Made by a program: the position numbers and the translations under genes. A stretch of 64,000 nt of DNA, taken from assembly GCF_900114615.1 (NCBI RefSeq), contig NZ_FOTS01000006.1, positions 62,001 through 126,000 on the forward strand. Direction: 5' to 3'. Shown here piece by piece: positions 1 to 7,715 of this stretch (within the stretch, counting starts at the first letter, position 1; every line of letters starts with the position of its first letter). The notes under the pieces are model-generated. The model did not search any database. It was given only the letters and a program-made list of their open reading frames with translations, and was not told the DNA's origin. Origin of the DNA: Pelosinus propionicus DSM 13327. GTDB taxonomy: Bacteria > Bacillota > Negativicutes > DSM-13327.

Positions 1-225
1 GATATTGCTTCTGCCATTGATCGAGTAGCGGCAGGCAGTGAAGAAATGGTTGTCTCAATCCGTGAGATTGAAACCATCAGCAAAGAAACAAGCGGGCAAA
101 CACAAACCGTATCCGCAGCTACTCAAGAACAATCAGCTTCCATGGAAGAGATCGCCTCCTCCAGCGAAGCACTGGCCCATCTAGCTGAAGAACTGCAAGT
201 AACAATCGCTACGTTCAAACTCTAA
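1..225 (+). CDS. Methyl-accepting chemotaxis protein, C-terminal end (partial)
   Basis: The reading frame is open from the first base and stops at TAA 223-225, giving 74 residues of a chemoreceptor cytoplasmic tail. It is rich in Ser, Glu, Ala and Gln in a heptad-like pattern and contains SAATQEQSASMEEIASSS, typical of the methylation and signalling helix that returns from the MCP hairpin tip. In the family this region contacts CheA and CheW and is methylated on Glu/Gln. The sensor domain lies outside the window, so the ligand cannot be inferred. No terminator with a T-run follows directly. Confidence 0.85.
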   Translation, partial: DIASAIDRVAAGSEEMVVSIREIETISKETSGQTQTVSAATQEQSASMEEIASSSEALAHLAEELQVTIATFKL

Positions 226-262
226 GAAAATCACTTCACAAAATCAAAAATAAAAACGTTTT

Positions 263-400
263 GAACCGCGAAGATACGAAGACTATGAAGAATTTGAAAC
301 ACAAAGACACAACGCCGCTTACGCGGACACAAAGAACACAAAGGGACAAAATAAGTACACCTCTGTGTTCTTTGCATCTTTGTGACCTTTGTGTTTTAAC
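263..400. repeat. Intergenic inverted-repeat family, copy 1
   Basis: The region from 226 to 578 has no convincing gene. It begins with GAACCGCGAAG and contains ACACAAAGAACACAAAGG facing CTTTGTGACCTTTGTG, so it can fold on itself. Similar sequences lie at 5198-5290, 7563-7590, 30523-30560, 31925-32001 and 41393-41474. Each has a GAACC(G/A)C(G/A)(A/G)AG-type left end and, in the full copies, the mirrored right end. It probably acts as a non-coding palindromic repeat; function unknown. Confidence 0.6.
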
Positions 401-458
401 ATTATCCCAAAAAACTTATAATTTTAGACTATTAAGAAAAGCACTTCACGTTCTTTTT

Positions 459-524
459 GTCATTGCGAGCATAGCGAAGCAATCTCTTAACAAGTAGGGG
501 ATTGCTTCGCTAGCTCGCAATGAC
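459..524. repeat. Palindromic GTCATTGCGAGC element
   Basis: The arms GTCATTGCGAGC (459-470) and GCTCGCAATGAC (513-524) are perfect reverse complements, and the inner parts (GCGAAGCAATC / GATTGCTTCGC) also pair. Near-identical palindromes are common intergenic repeats in many bacterial genomes. Only one copy is present here. It lies downstream of the aco operon and could slow or end transcription from that side. Confidence 0.6.
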
Positions 525-578
525 GGATCGTTGTTATGTTATTAATTCTGATGCTATAAGAAAACACTACACTTCTGA

Positions 579-1979
579 TTATAGAATCTTTGCTCCCGGA
601 GGCCAATGGATTGCATTGCCGCTCACACTGAGTGCTGCTTCGGCGATTCCTTCACTCATGGTAGGATGGGCATGAATTGTGGCAATGACTTCATCCACCG
701 TTGCTTCCAGATTCATTGCCAAAGCGATTTCTCCAATCAAATCAGTGGCTCTTGGTCCAAAAATATGTCCGCCTAGAATTTCTCCGCTTTTCTCAGCGAC
801 AATTAATTTAATCAGACCAGACTCACATCCTTCAATAAGGGACTTTCCATTTGCCATTAAAGGAAATAAACCAACTTTATAAGATATCCCCTGAGCCGCT
901 GCTTCATCTTCCGTAAGTCCCACACCTGCAGCTTCTGGAATGGTATAAATGCAAGAAGGAATGACGTTAGGATTGTACAAAGGACGATGACCTAACGCAT
1001 ATTCAACAGCTGCAACGCCTTGGGCAGATGCCGCATGTGCCAGCATCATCTGCCCATTGCAATCACCGATTGCATAAATATGAGGTATATTCGTTGCAAA
1101 ATACTCATTTACAACAATTCTCCCCCGTTCCGTCTGGATTCCCACTTCTTCAAGCCCCATATTATGAACATTGGCCTTACGCCCTGTGGCCATCAAGATA
1201 TATTCTCCTGCCACTTCATAGTTTTTTCCAGCAGTTTGTACTACGGCACTTAATTGATTAGAGGTTGGCAGTATTTCTTTTAATCCTGCTTCCAGCATAA
1301 AATTGATGCTGCACTCTGTTAACTTTTCCTTTACTCTCTTGGCAATTTGTCGATCTACCATCGGTAATATTTCCGGCAGCATCTCGACAATGGTGACCTT
1401 TGTGCCAAAAGAACTATATAACGATGCAAACTCTGTACCAATGACACCACCGCCAACAATAATCAAGGACTTTGGCACTTTAGGTAAACTTAACGCTGCT
1501 GTACTGTCAATAACTCCAGCACTATTTGCACCTGGTACAGGGATTTTACTGGGAACAGAACCAGAAGCCAGTACAATAATATCCGCATCAAGAGTTACAG
1601 TCCTCTCCCCTACGACCTGAACTTTGTGGGCATCCTGCAACACTGCCCGCCCGCTGTGAGTCTTCACTCCATGAGCTTTTAAGAGCCCCTTTACCCCTTG
1701 AACCAGGCGATTTACAATCGTATCCTTACGAGCCATAAGGGCTGACCAGTCCAAGGAGATCCCCTGGACGCGCAGTCCATTATTTGCTTCTTCCTGCACA
1801 GCATGGTACAGCTTGGCAGTATGAAGAAGGGCTTTGGTGGGAATGCAGCCCACATTTAAACATGTCCCCCCCATTTTTTCTTTTTCAATGATATGAACCT
1901 CAGCCCCAAGTTGTGCCGCACGAATGGCCGCCACATATCCTCCGGGACCGCCTCCAACAATAATTACTTTTTTCTTCAT
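579..1979 (-). CDS. acoL: Dihydrolipoamide dehydrogenase (E3) of the acetoin dehydrogenase complex
   Basis: 466 residues, the usual length for an E3 flavoprotein without an extra lipoyl domain. It re-oxidises dihydrolipoamide on the E2 subunit and passes electrons through FAD and a redox disulfide to NAD+. Visible motifs are the N-terminal FAD fold GGGPGGYVAAIRAAQLG, the redox pair in GGTCLNVGCIPTK, a second nucleotide fold IIVGGGVIGTEF, the FAD motif YAIGDCNG and the C-terminal HAHPTMSE with the catalytic His. It is the last gene of the aco operon, 35 bp after the small gene ending at 2015. Being last behind acoABC supports acoL rather than a general lpd. Confidence 0.9.
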   Translation of the reverse strand: MKKKVIIVGGGPGGYVAAIRAAQLGAEVHIIEKEKMGGTCLNVGCIPTKALLHTAKLYHAVQEEANNGLRVQGISLDWSALMARKDTIVNRLVQGVKGLLKAHGVKTHSGRAVLQDAHKVQVVGERTVTLDADIIVLASGSVPSKIPVPGANSAGVIDSTAALSLPKVPKSLIIVGGGVIGTEFASLYSSFGTKVTIVEMLPEILPMVDRQIAKRVKEKLTECSINFMLEAGLKEILPTSNQLSAVVQTAGKNYEVAGEYILMATGRKANVHNMGLEEVGIQTERGRIVVNEYFATNIPHIYAIGDCNGQMMLAHAASAQGVAAVEYALGHRPLYNPNVIPSCIYTIPEAAGVGLTEDEAAAQGISYKVGLFPLMANGKSLIEGCESGLIKLIVAEKSGEILGGHIFGPRATDLIGEIALAMNLEATVDEVIATIHAHPTMSEGIAEAALSVSGNAIHWPPGAKIL

Positions 1980-2014
1980 ATTTTCTCTCCATTTGTTTTT
2001 TCTTTCACTTAGGA

Positions 2015-2320
2015 TTAACTGAAAAATTCATCACCGCTTTTAAAGGCAAGACCGGGATGGATATCAAAACGAACCGCGCCCACATTTGCTTTGTTCTGGA
2101 CAGCCTTGGTGACCGCAGCCGTTCCAATACTGCCAAAACCGCCGCATAATTCAAGAGATGTAATTCCCTGATCTACTAGCTCTTTAGCAATTTTTTCAGC
2201 TTCTTTATAGTCCTTGACCCCCACTACCGTTAAGTGAACCTCGGGTGTTTTCACAATCGTTCGATGGTGGATAGGATCAGCCTCTGGGGCTATAAATATA
2301 AAGGCAGCTTGCAGAGCCAT
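2015..2320 (-). CDS. Small conserved protein of unknown function in the aco operon (DUF6506-like)
   Basis: 101 residues, predicted soluble, with no signal peptide or membrane segment. It starts MALQAAFIF and has a Gly-rich stretch LELCGGFGSIG followed by VGAVRFDIHPG. AGGAGG lies about nine bases before the ATG. I recall proteins of this size being labelled DUF6506, but the assignment is from memory. It sits between lipA and the E3 gene, so a role in complex assembly or in a small-molecule step linked to acetoin is possible. Nothing in the sequence proves a function. Confidence 0.6.
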   Translation of the reverse strand: MALQAAFIFIAPEADPIHHRTIVKTPEVHLTVVGVKDYKEAEKIAKELVDQGITSLELCGGFGSIGTAAVTKAVQNKANVGAVRFDIHPGLAFKSGDEFFS

Positions 2321-2326
2321 ACGATT

Positions 2327-3205
2327 CTACCTCCTACTCTTTTTTGATTCACTACGAAAAGTTTTCGCATAACATTGTCCGGCATGATAGGAACTCCGCA
2401 CCATTGGACCGGAAACAACTTGGTTAAAGCCAATCTCATATGCCTTCTCTTCCCACATTTTAAAAGTAGTGGGGTGGATATATTCCATAATAGGATGATG
2501 CTGAGGTGACGGGCGGAGATACTGTCCAATAGTCAGGATTCGGCAGCCCACTGCTTTTATATCAACCATGGTTTGTAGCACCTCGTCATGTCCTTCTCCC
2601 AACCCAAGCATAATACCCGCTTTGGCAATATTTTTACCACTGGTATTAACCCGTTTGAGCAGTTGAAGAGACCGTTCATAAATCGCCTGTGGACGCACAG
2701 CTTTATATAAGCGTGGCACGGTTTCGATATTATGACTAATTACCTCCGGTCCCGCATCAATAATCTGCCTTAGTGATGCAAACTGTCCCAAAAGATCCGG
2801 AATCAAAACTTCGACTTTCGCTGCCGGCAATGCCTGACGAATTGCCTGAATGGTTTTAGCAAAATGTGCTGCACCACCATCAGGCAAATCATCTCTTGTG
2901 ACAGAAGTTACCACCACATAGGCAAGGTTCAGCTGCTTGGCAGACAATGCCACAGCCTTAGGTTCTTCCCTGTCCACAGGCAAGGGTAACTGCCCATGCT
3001 CTACGGCACAAAATCGGCAATTGCGAGTGCATATGTTTCCCAAAATCATAAATGTACAAGTCTTCTGGGAAAAACATTCTCCGATATTGGGGCAATTTGC
3101 ACTTTCACATACTGTATGTAAATTGCCTGCATTCAGCATAGACTGCATCTGGGCAAGATCATCCTGATTAGGTGCCGGAACAACTAACCATGCCGGTCTC
3201 AGCAT
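2327..3205 (-). CDS. lipA: Lipoyl synthase
   Basis: 292 residues. This radical SAM enzyme inserts two sulfurs into protein-bound octanoyl groups to make lipoyl cofactor. The auxiliary cluster cysteines appear as CESANCPNIGEC near residue 33, and the radical SAM CxxxCxxC as CTRNCRFC near residue 58. The ending GPMVRSSYHAG has the C-terminal Arg-Ser-Ser typical of LipA. The start overlaps the end of lipB by 38 bp, so the two are probably translated together. Its place inside the aco operon suggests it is made when the acetoin dehydrogenase E2 needs lipoylation. Confidence 0.93.
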   Translation of the reverse strand: MLRPAWLVVPAPNQDDLAQMQSMLNAGNLHTVCESANCPNIGECFSQKTCTFMILGNICTRNCRFCAVEHGQLPLPVDREEPKAVALSAKQLNLAYVVVTSVTRDDLPDGGAAHFAKTIQAIRQALPAAKVEVLIPDLLGQFASLRQIIDAGPEVISHNIETVPRLYKAVRPQAIYERSLQLLKRVNTSGKNIAKAGIMLGLGEGHDEVLQTMVDIKAVGCRILTIGQYLRPSPQHHPIMEYIHPTTFKMWEEKAYEIGFNQVVSGPMVRSSYHAGQCYAKTFRSESKKSRR

Positions 3206-3887
3206 AGTGGACCATCTCCTTTATCCGCTCTACACTCACTAGTTCTGTTTGTATTTCAAATAATTCTTCAAATTGTTTTCTCAATTGCCTCCGTACCGCT
3301 CTAGAATCTATCGTCTCCAATATTCGCGACATAGAGGTGACTCCCAAGGATGTAATGCCGCAAGGTACAATAAAAGAAAAATGTGTTAGATTGGGGCAGA
3401 CATTTAGAGAAACGCCATGCATCGTGACCCATTTACGGATCGCAATGCCGATTGCCCCAATTTTTTGATCCTCTACCCATACTCCCGGATATTCTTTTTT
3501 ACGCGTCGCTGCAATCCCAAAGCATGCCAGTGTTCGAATCAATACTCCCTCCATTTTATTGGCGTAAGCATGGACATCCTTGTGTACTCCTGTTAAACCA
3601 ATGATAGGATAACAGATCAACTGTCCCGGACCATGGTAGGTAATGTCCCCGCCCCGGTTTGATTCAAATACTTTGATCTGCTGTTCATCTAATACCCGTT
3701 GACTGACTAACAGATGATTGGAACTGCCTTTTTTTCTTCCTATAGTAAAGCAAGGCTGATGCTCGAGGAGAAGCAGTGTATCCGGAATAACGCCCAGCTG
3801 CCTGGCCCGATTCAGAGCCTCCTGCAAATGAAGAATTTCATCATAACTGCAAGCTTCAAGTTCTATACAGTATCCCTTGCGTCTCAT
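3168..3887 (-). CDS. lipB: Lipoyl(octanoyl) transferase
   Basis: 239 residues. LipB moves octanoate from acyl carrier protein to the lipoyl-domain lysine, and LipA then inserts sulfur. Family motifs visible are EHQPCFTIGRK, RGGDITYHGPGQLICYPI and the catalytic region KIGAIGIAIRKWVTMHGVSLN, with the Lys of the first three residues and VPCGI downstream. The start at 3887 is preferred over the in-frame ATG at 3893 because AGGAGG abuts the upstream ATG but is six bases from this one. It directly follows acoC with a 13-bp gap. Confidence 0.92.
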   Translation of the reverse strand: MRRKGYCIELEACSYDEILHLQEALNRARQLGVIPDTLLLLEHQPCFTIGRKKGSSNHLLVSQRVLDEQQIKVFESNRGGDITYHGPGQLICYPIIGLTGVHKDVHAYANKMEGVLIRTLACFGIAATRKKEYPGVWVEDQKIGAIGIAIRKWVTMHGVSLNVCPNLTHFSFIVPCGITSLGVTSMSRILETIDSRAVRRQLRKQFEELFEIQTELVSVERIKEMVHYAETGMVSCSGT

Positions 3888-3900
3888 TTGCATCCTCCTA

Positions 3901-5124
3901 TTAAATCAAGGCTTGATATGGTTTTTTTATTAATTTTAAGAGCAATCCTAAGAATTCAGCGGCAGGTGCCCCATCAATAACGCGATGGTCAAAGGATAAA
4001 GAAAGTCCGATCATTGGTTTAATTACAATTTCTCCATTTTCTACTACCGGTGTGTCTACCGTTCTGCCTACTCCTAAGATCGCTGCTTCCGGCTGATTAA
4101 TAATAGGGGTAAACCAATCAACGGATTGATATGCGCCGATATTCGTAACCGTAAAGGTTCCTCCCCGCATTTCATGCGAACCTAACTGGTTGTCTCTTGC
4201 CCGTAAGGATAGGTCTTTAATTTCCCGGCTAATTTGAGAGATGGTTTTGATATCTGCATGTTTCACTACTGGTACAACTAACCCTTGACTAATGGCAACA
4301 GCTACCCCTACATGGACTTCTTTATAGTTTCTAATATTTTTGTCAACTAATGCGATATTAATATGTGGCGACATTCTAAGTGCCACAGCAACAATTTTCA
4401 CCAGCATATCTGTAATGGTGATTTTAACTTCCGCTTCTTCATTAATCGTTTTTCGTAAGGCTAGCAATGCAGAAAGATCCGTACTGACATGGTAATTGAC
4501 TTTTGGTGCAACGGACCAGCTATGAGACATATTATCACCGACGGCTTTTCGCATGCCGGCATAAGGGGTCAGAGTAAAGTTCTCTTGCTCTTCGATGGGA
4601 GCAGGACTGCCACTGCTCTTTGGTGTGCTTGCCTGCTGGGAACTGCTACCTTGGGCAATATATGCAAGAACGTCATTTCGAATAATGCGCCCCGATGGAC
4701 CCGTACCAGTAATATGCGTAAAATCCACATTGTTTTCCTTGGCCAACTTGCGGGCTAAAGGAGAAGCCTTCACTCTCTTTCCCGTAACTTCATGACTGCC
4801 ACTATCTGCCTGCTTCGTTTTGGAGATCACTGGCTCTGCAGCAGGTACTGCTTTGCTCGCAGCTTTTGCACCTTGAACGGCTTCACCTTCCATACCAATG
4901 ATCCCCAGTAAAGCACCAATGGGAAGTTCTTCTTCCTCTTGGGCAACGATCCTGAGCAGCACGCCATCTGCTGGAGCATCAATGGTATTGGTCAGTTTAT
5001 CCGTCATTACCTCCAAGATAATATCGCCCTTAGTGACTGCATCCCCTTCATTCTTCAGCCATTTCGCAATGGTCCCTGTTACCATGGACAGACCCATTTT
5101 GGGCATAGTAATTTCTACTGCCAT
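3901..5124 (-). CDS. acoC: Acetoin dehydrogenase E2 (dihydrolipoyllysine acetyltransferase)
   Basis: 407 residues. An N-terminal lipoyl domain (about 1-80) carries the lipoylated Lys in EVMTDKLTN. A linker and an E3/E1-binding domain follow (KASPLARKLAKEN...GTGPSGRIIRNDV, about 115-150), then a catalytic core ending in SFDHRVIDGAPAAEF with the HxxxDG acetyltransferase motif. It takes the acetyl group from cleaved acetoin to CoA. The open frame runs further upstream into an intergenic repeat, but the start at MAVEITMPKMG is chosen because AAGGAG lies nine bases before it and E2 proteins begin with this sequence. Confidence 0.92.
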   Translation of the reverse strand: MAVEITMPKMGLSMVTGTIAKWLKNEGDAVTKGDIILEVMTDKLTNTIDAPADGVLLRIVAQEEEELPIGALLGIIGMEGEAVQGAKAASKAVPAAEPVISKTKQADSGSHEVTGKRVKASPLARKLAKENNVDFTHITGTGPSGRIIRNDVLAYIAQGSSSQQASTPKSSGSPAPIEEQENFTLTPYAGMRKAVGDNMSHSWSVAPKVNYHVSTDLSALLALRKTINEEAEVKITITDMLVKIVAVALRMSPHINIALVDKNIRNYKEVHVGVAVAISQGLVVPVVKHADIKTISQISREIKDLSLRARDNQLGSHEMRGGTFTVTNIGAYQSVDWFTPIINQPEAAILGVGRTVDTPVVENGEIVIKPMIGLSLSFDHRVIDGAPAAEFLGLLLKLIKKPYQALI

Positions 5125-5197
5125 ATGTTCGCACTCCTTTATCATTTGAAGTTTCATAAAAAACGCTACATGTTCTTTAAAACATATAAAATGGATT

Positions 5198-5290
5198 GAA
5201 CCACAGAGGCGCAGAGAACACAGAGAAGGATAGATAAGATAGAAGCACACCCTCAGTGTCCTCTGCGTACTCTGTGCCCTCTGTGTTCCA
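5198..5290. repeat. Intergenic inverted-repeat family, copy 2
   Basis: The left arm GAACCACAGAGGCGCAGAG and right arm CTCTGTGCCCTCTGTGTTC are near reverse complements across a roughly 50-bp centre. It lies between acoB and acoC, inside the operon, and gives the acoB-acoC junction a long possible hairpin without a clear T-run. It matches the other copies listed at 263-400. Confidence 0.6.
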
Positions 5291-5312
5291 ACGTTCTCTT
5301 TAAAAGCATCTA

Positions 5313-6281
5313 TTAAAATAAGCTCTTTACTGCTGCTATGATTTTGGTTTCGTTAGGTAAATAAACGGCTTCTAGTTTCGCATTAAAGGGAACGGGGATG
5401 TCAAGAGCAGTGACACGCACGATGGGAGCATCGAGCAAATCAAAACCTTCTTCCACAACAATGGCTGCTATCTCACCAGCAAATCCGCTGGTACGAACCG
5501 CTTCGTTTACCACCACGAGTCTGTTTGTTTTCGCAACAGACTGCAAAATACATTCCTTATCTAAAGGAACCAGCGTACGCAAATCAACGACTTCTGCATT
5601 AATTCCTTCCTTTGCCAATTGTTCAGCCGCTGCTAGTGCCTTGTGAACCATCCATGACCAGGCAACAATGGTTACATCCGATCCTGCTCTTTTTATATCT
5701 GCTTTGCCCAGAGGAATGACATATTCACCTTCCGGCACCTCACCGCTCATGGCTAGCAGCTGCTTATGCTCAATATACATGACAGGATTATCATCGCGAA
5801 TGGCTGCCGCCATTAAACCTTTTGCATCGGCTGGGGTTGAAGGCATAATTGTTTTTATCCCAGGTATATGAGTGAACCATGCTTCTATACATTGGGAATG
5901 CTGAGCTGATGCCGTCATGCCGCCGCCGCAAGGAGTCCGTACCACCATAGGGACTTTTGCTTTGCCGCCAAACATATACCGCATCTTCGCAGCCTGATTG
6001 AACAATTCATCCATGCATACACCCATAAAGTCAATGAACATAATTTCAACAACTGGACGCAGTCCAGCTGCAGCCGCACCAACAGCATGACCGACAATCG
6101 CTGTTTCGCTAATCGGTGTATCAAGTACCCGACCAGGAAATTCATCAAATAATCCTGCCGTAACTCCAAAGCAGCCCCCAAATTTTCCAACATCTTCACC
6201 TGCAATATATACGTTGGCGTCCCTTTGCATTTCTACTCTCATACCATCCCGTATGGCTTCGGCATATGTCATTTTTTTCAT
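5313..6281 (-). CDS. acoB: Acetoin dehydrogenase E1 beta subunit
   Basis: 322 residues. With AcoA it forms the thiamine-diphosphate-dependent E1 that splits acetoin into acetaldehyde and a hydroxyethyl group. It has the transketolase pyrimidine-binding domain (YIAGEDVGKFGGCFG, DTPISE with the conserved Glu) and the C-terminal domain (VVDLRTLVPLDKECI, VVNEAVRTSGF). Several in-frame ATGs crowd the start. The one at 6281 (MKKMTYAEAI) is chosen because AAGGAAGG lies nine bases upstream. The call is by operon context, since the same fold serves pyruvate and branched-chain E1. Confidence 0.9.
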   Translation of the reverse strand: MKKMTYAEAIRDGMRVEMQRDANVYIAGEDVGKFGGCFGVTAGLFDEFPGRVLDTPISETAIVGHAVGAAAAGLRPVVEIMFIDFMGVCMDELFNQAAKMRYMFGGKAKVPMVVRTPCGGGMTASAQHSQCIEAWFTHIPGIKTIMPSTPADAKGLMAAAIRDDNPVMYIEHKQLLAMSGEVPEGEYVIPLGKADIKRAGSDVTIVAWSWMVHKALAAAEQLAKEGINAEVVDLRTLVPLDKECILQSVAKTNRLVVVNEAVRTSGFAGEIAAIVVEEGFDLLDAPIVRVTALDIPVPFNAKLEAVYLPNETKIIAAVKSLF

Positions 6282-6393
6282 TTTCTTCATCCTTCCTTTG
6301 TTCTGTATCAATCAAACTACCGATTCTAAACAACAATCTTAGGGAAGTCATAGCCTATATTCCTTTCCTCGCAGACCAACAATGCAGCGGCAA

Positions 6394-7359
6394 TCAGGGA
6401 GCATACACATCGGCCAGAACATCTTCTGTACTTGGCTCGGGACTATTTTCGGCAAATGCAACCGCCGCATCAATTTGCCCTTGTATCTGTTGTCGTATTT
6501 CCTTAAGTTCCGTATCCTTGGCAAAGTTCAGGACCTTTAATTTTTCTTCTAATTTTAGTATGGGGTCTTTTTTCAACCACTCTTCTTGTTCTTGAACATC
6601 TTTATATAAACCGGCATCTCCTTGGAAATGCCCATAATGTCTCCATGTTTTGCATTCAATCAAGCTTGGGCCTTCACCCTTTCTTGCACGACTAATTGCA
6701 TCTTTTGCCGTTTCATAAACAGCAGCAACATCATTACCATCAATTGTGACTCCGGGAATGCCATACGATATGGCCCGCTGAGAAACATCCACAATATTCA
6801 TATGATCTTTCTGATTCATAGAAATACCAAAACGATTATTTTCACAGACAAAAATCACTGGCAGTTTCCAAACTGATGCCAGATTTAATGCTTCATGAAA
6901 GGTGCCTCGATTAGAAGCAGCATCACCAAAAAAACATACGGAAACTGCATCATTCTTTAGATACTGATTCGCAAACGCCGCACCAACAGCAATGGGCTGT
7001 CCTGCGCCAACAATACCATTGGCCCCCAAAATACCCAGGTCCACATCCGCAATATGCATGGACCCTCCTCTGCCTTTACAATAACCTGTTACTTTAGCAA
7101 ATAGTTCTGCCATCATCTTATCCACTTGCCCGCCTTTGGCAATTAAATGACCATGACCTCGATGAGTACTGGTGATATAATCTTTGTTTGTCAGGCTGGC
7201 ACATACCCCTGTAGCCACAGCCTCTTCCCCGCTGTACAGATGAACAAAGCCAGGAAGCCTGCCTGCTGCAAATAATTCGGCTGCCTTATCTTCAAATTTA
7301 CGGATCGTCAGCATTGTTTTATAAAAATCCAATAATTGTTCTTTCGTAACATCGCTCAT
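6394..7359 (-). CDS. acoA: Acetoin dehydrogenase E1 alpha subunit
   Basis: 321 residues. It has the thiamine diphosphate-binding motif of E1 alpha subunits, GDAASNRGTFHEALNLASVW...NN, and the THRGHGHLIAKG segment. It pairs with AcoB 80 bp downstream. It is the first structural gene behind a sigma-54 promoter at 7491-7507 and lies downstream of acoR on the same strand. That arrangement is the classic one for acetoin dehydrogenase and separates it from housekeeping pyruvate dehydrogenase, which rarely uses sigma-54. Confidence 0.92.
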   Translation of the reverse strand: MSDVTKEQLLDFYKTMLTIRKFEDKAAELFAAGRLPGFVHLYSGEEAVATGVCASLTNKDYITSTHRGHGHLIAKGGQVDKMMAELFAKVTGYCKGRGGSMHIADVDLGILGANGIVGAGQPIAVGAAFANQYLKNDAVSVCFFGDAASNRGTFHEALNLASVWKLPVIFVCENNRFGISMNQKDHMNIVDVSQRAISYGIPGVTIDGNDVAAVYETAKDAISRARKGEGPSLIECKTWRHYGHFQGDAGLYKDVQEQEEWLKKDPILKLEEKLKVLNFAKDTELKEIRQQIQGQIDAAVAFAENSPEPSTEDVLADVYAP

Positions 7360-7490
7360 ATCATAACCCTCCTAAACTATTTTGATTTTTCTTATTACTC
7401 AGATATTTTTTATGAATAAAGATCAATCCTCTCCTTCCTTGTAAGTAATTCGCTCGTAAGTTGCTTTTCATTCTTCACATACTACTATGT

Positions 7491-7507
7491 TGCAATTTTC
7501 ATACCAA
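7491..7507 (-). promoter_or_regulatory. Sigma-54 promoter of the aco operon
   Basis: Read on the minus strand the site is TTGGTATGAAAATTGCA. The GG of the -24 element and the GC of the -12 element are separated by ten bases, exactly the sigma-54 spacing. Transcription would start near 7480, leaving about 120 nt of leader before acoA. The adjacent acoR encodes a sigma-54 activator, which supports the call. Confidence 0.8.
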
Positions 7508-7562
7508 CTCTTTACAGACAATAAAATGCTGTACATCCTTTAAATACATATAAAAAGTGATT

Positions 7563-7590
7563 GAACCACAAAGGCGCAAAGGAGCAAAAG
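7563..7590. repeat. Half copy of the inverted-repeat family
   Basis: GAACCACAAAGGCGCAAAGG matches the left arm of the repeats at 263-400 and 5198-5290, but no right arm follows. It lies between the sigma-54 promoter and the acoR terminator. Confidence 0.45.
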
Positions 7591-7614
7591 ATACTGACGA
7601 CCTAAGACATATAG

Positions 7615-7645
7615 AAAAAACCCACCTGGTTTAGGTGGGTTTTTA
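7615..7645 (-). terminator. Intrinsic terminator of acoR
   Basis: The sequence forms a hairpin with arms ACCCACCT / AGGTGGGT, flanked by A-runs and T-runs, so it can act in both directions. On the minus strand it ends acoR transcription before the sigma-54 promoter of acoA. Confidence 0.8.
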
Positions 7646-7656
7646 AATAAATGAAC

Positions 7657-7706
7657 TGTAGCGTGAATGTTGTAACGGTGTATTACGGTGCTACACCTCG
7701 CTACAC
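7657..7706. promoter_or_regulatory. Candidate AcoR upstream activating sequences
   Basis: This short stretch holds TGTAGCG, two copies of (G/T)TAACGGTG or TTACGGTG in tandem, and inverted GCTACA / TGTAGC elements. It lies about 150-215 bp upstream of the sigma-54 promoter, the usual range for an enhancer-binding activator. That AcoR binds here is inference. Confidence 0.45.
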
Positions 7707-7715
7707 TTATTTCTT

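Noticed and set aside
261-497. A 78-aa ORF in the first intergenic region
   Set aside because: It lies entirely within inverted repeats and has no ribosome site.
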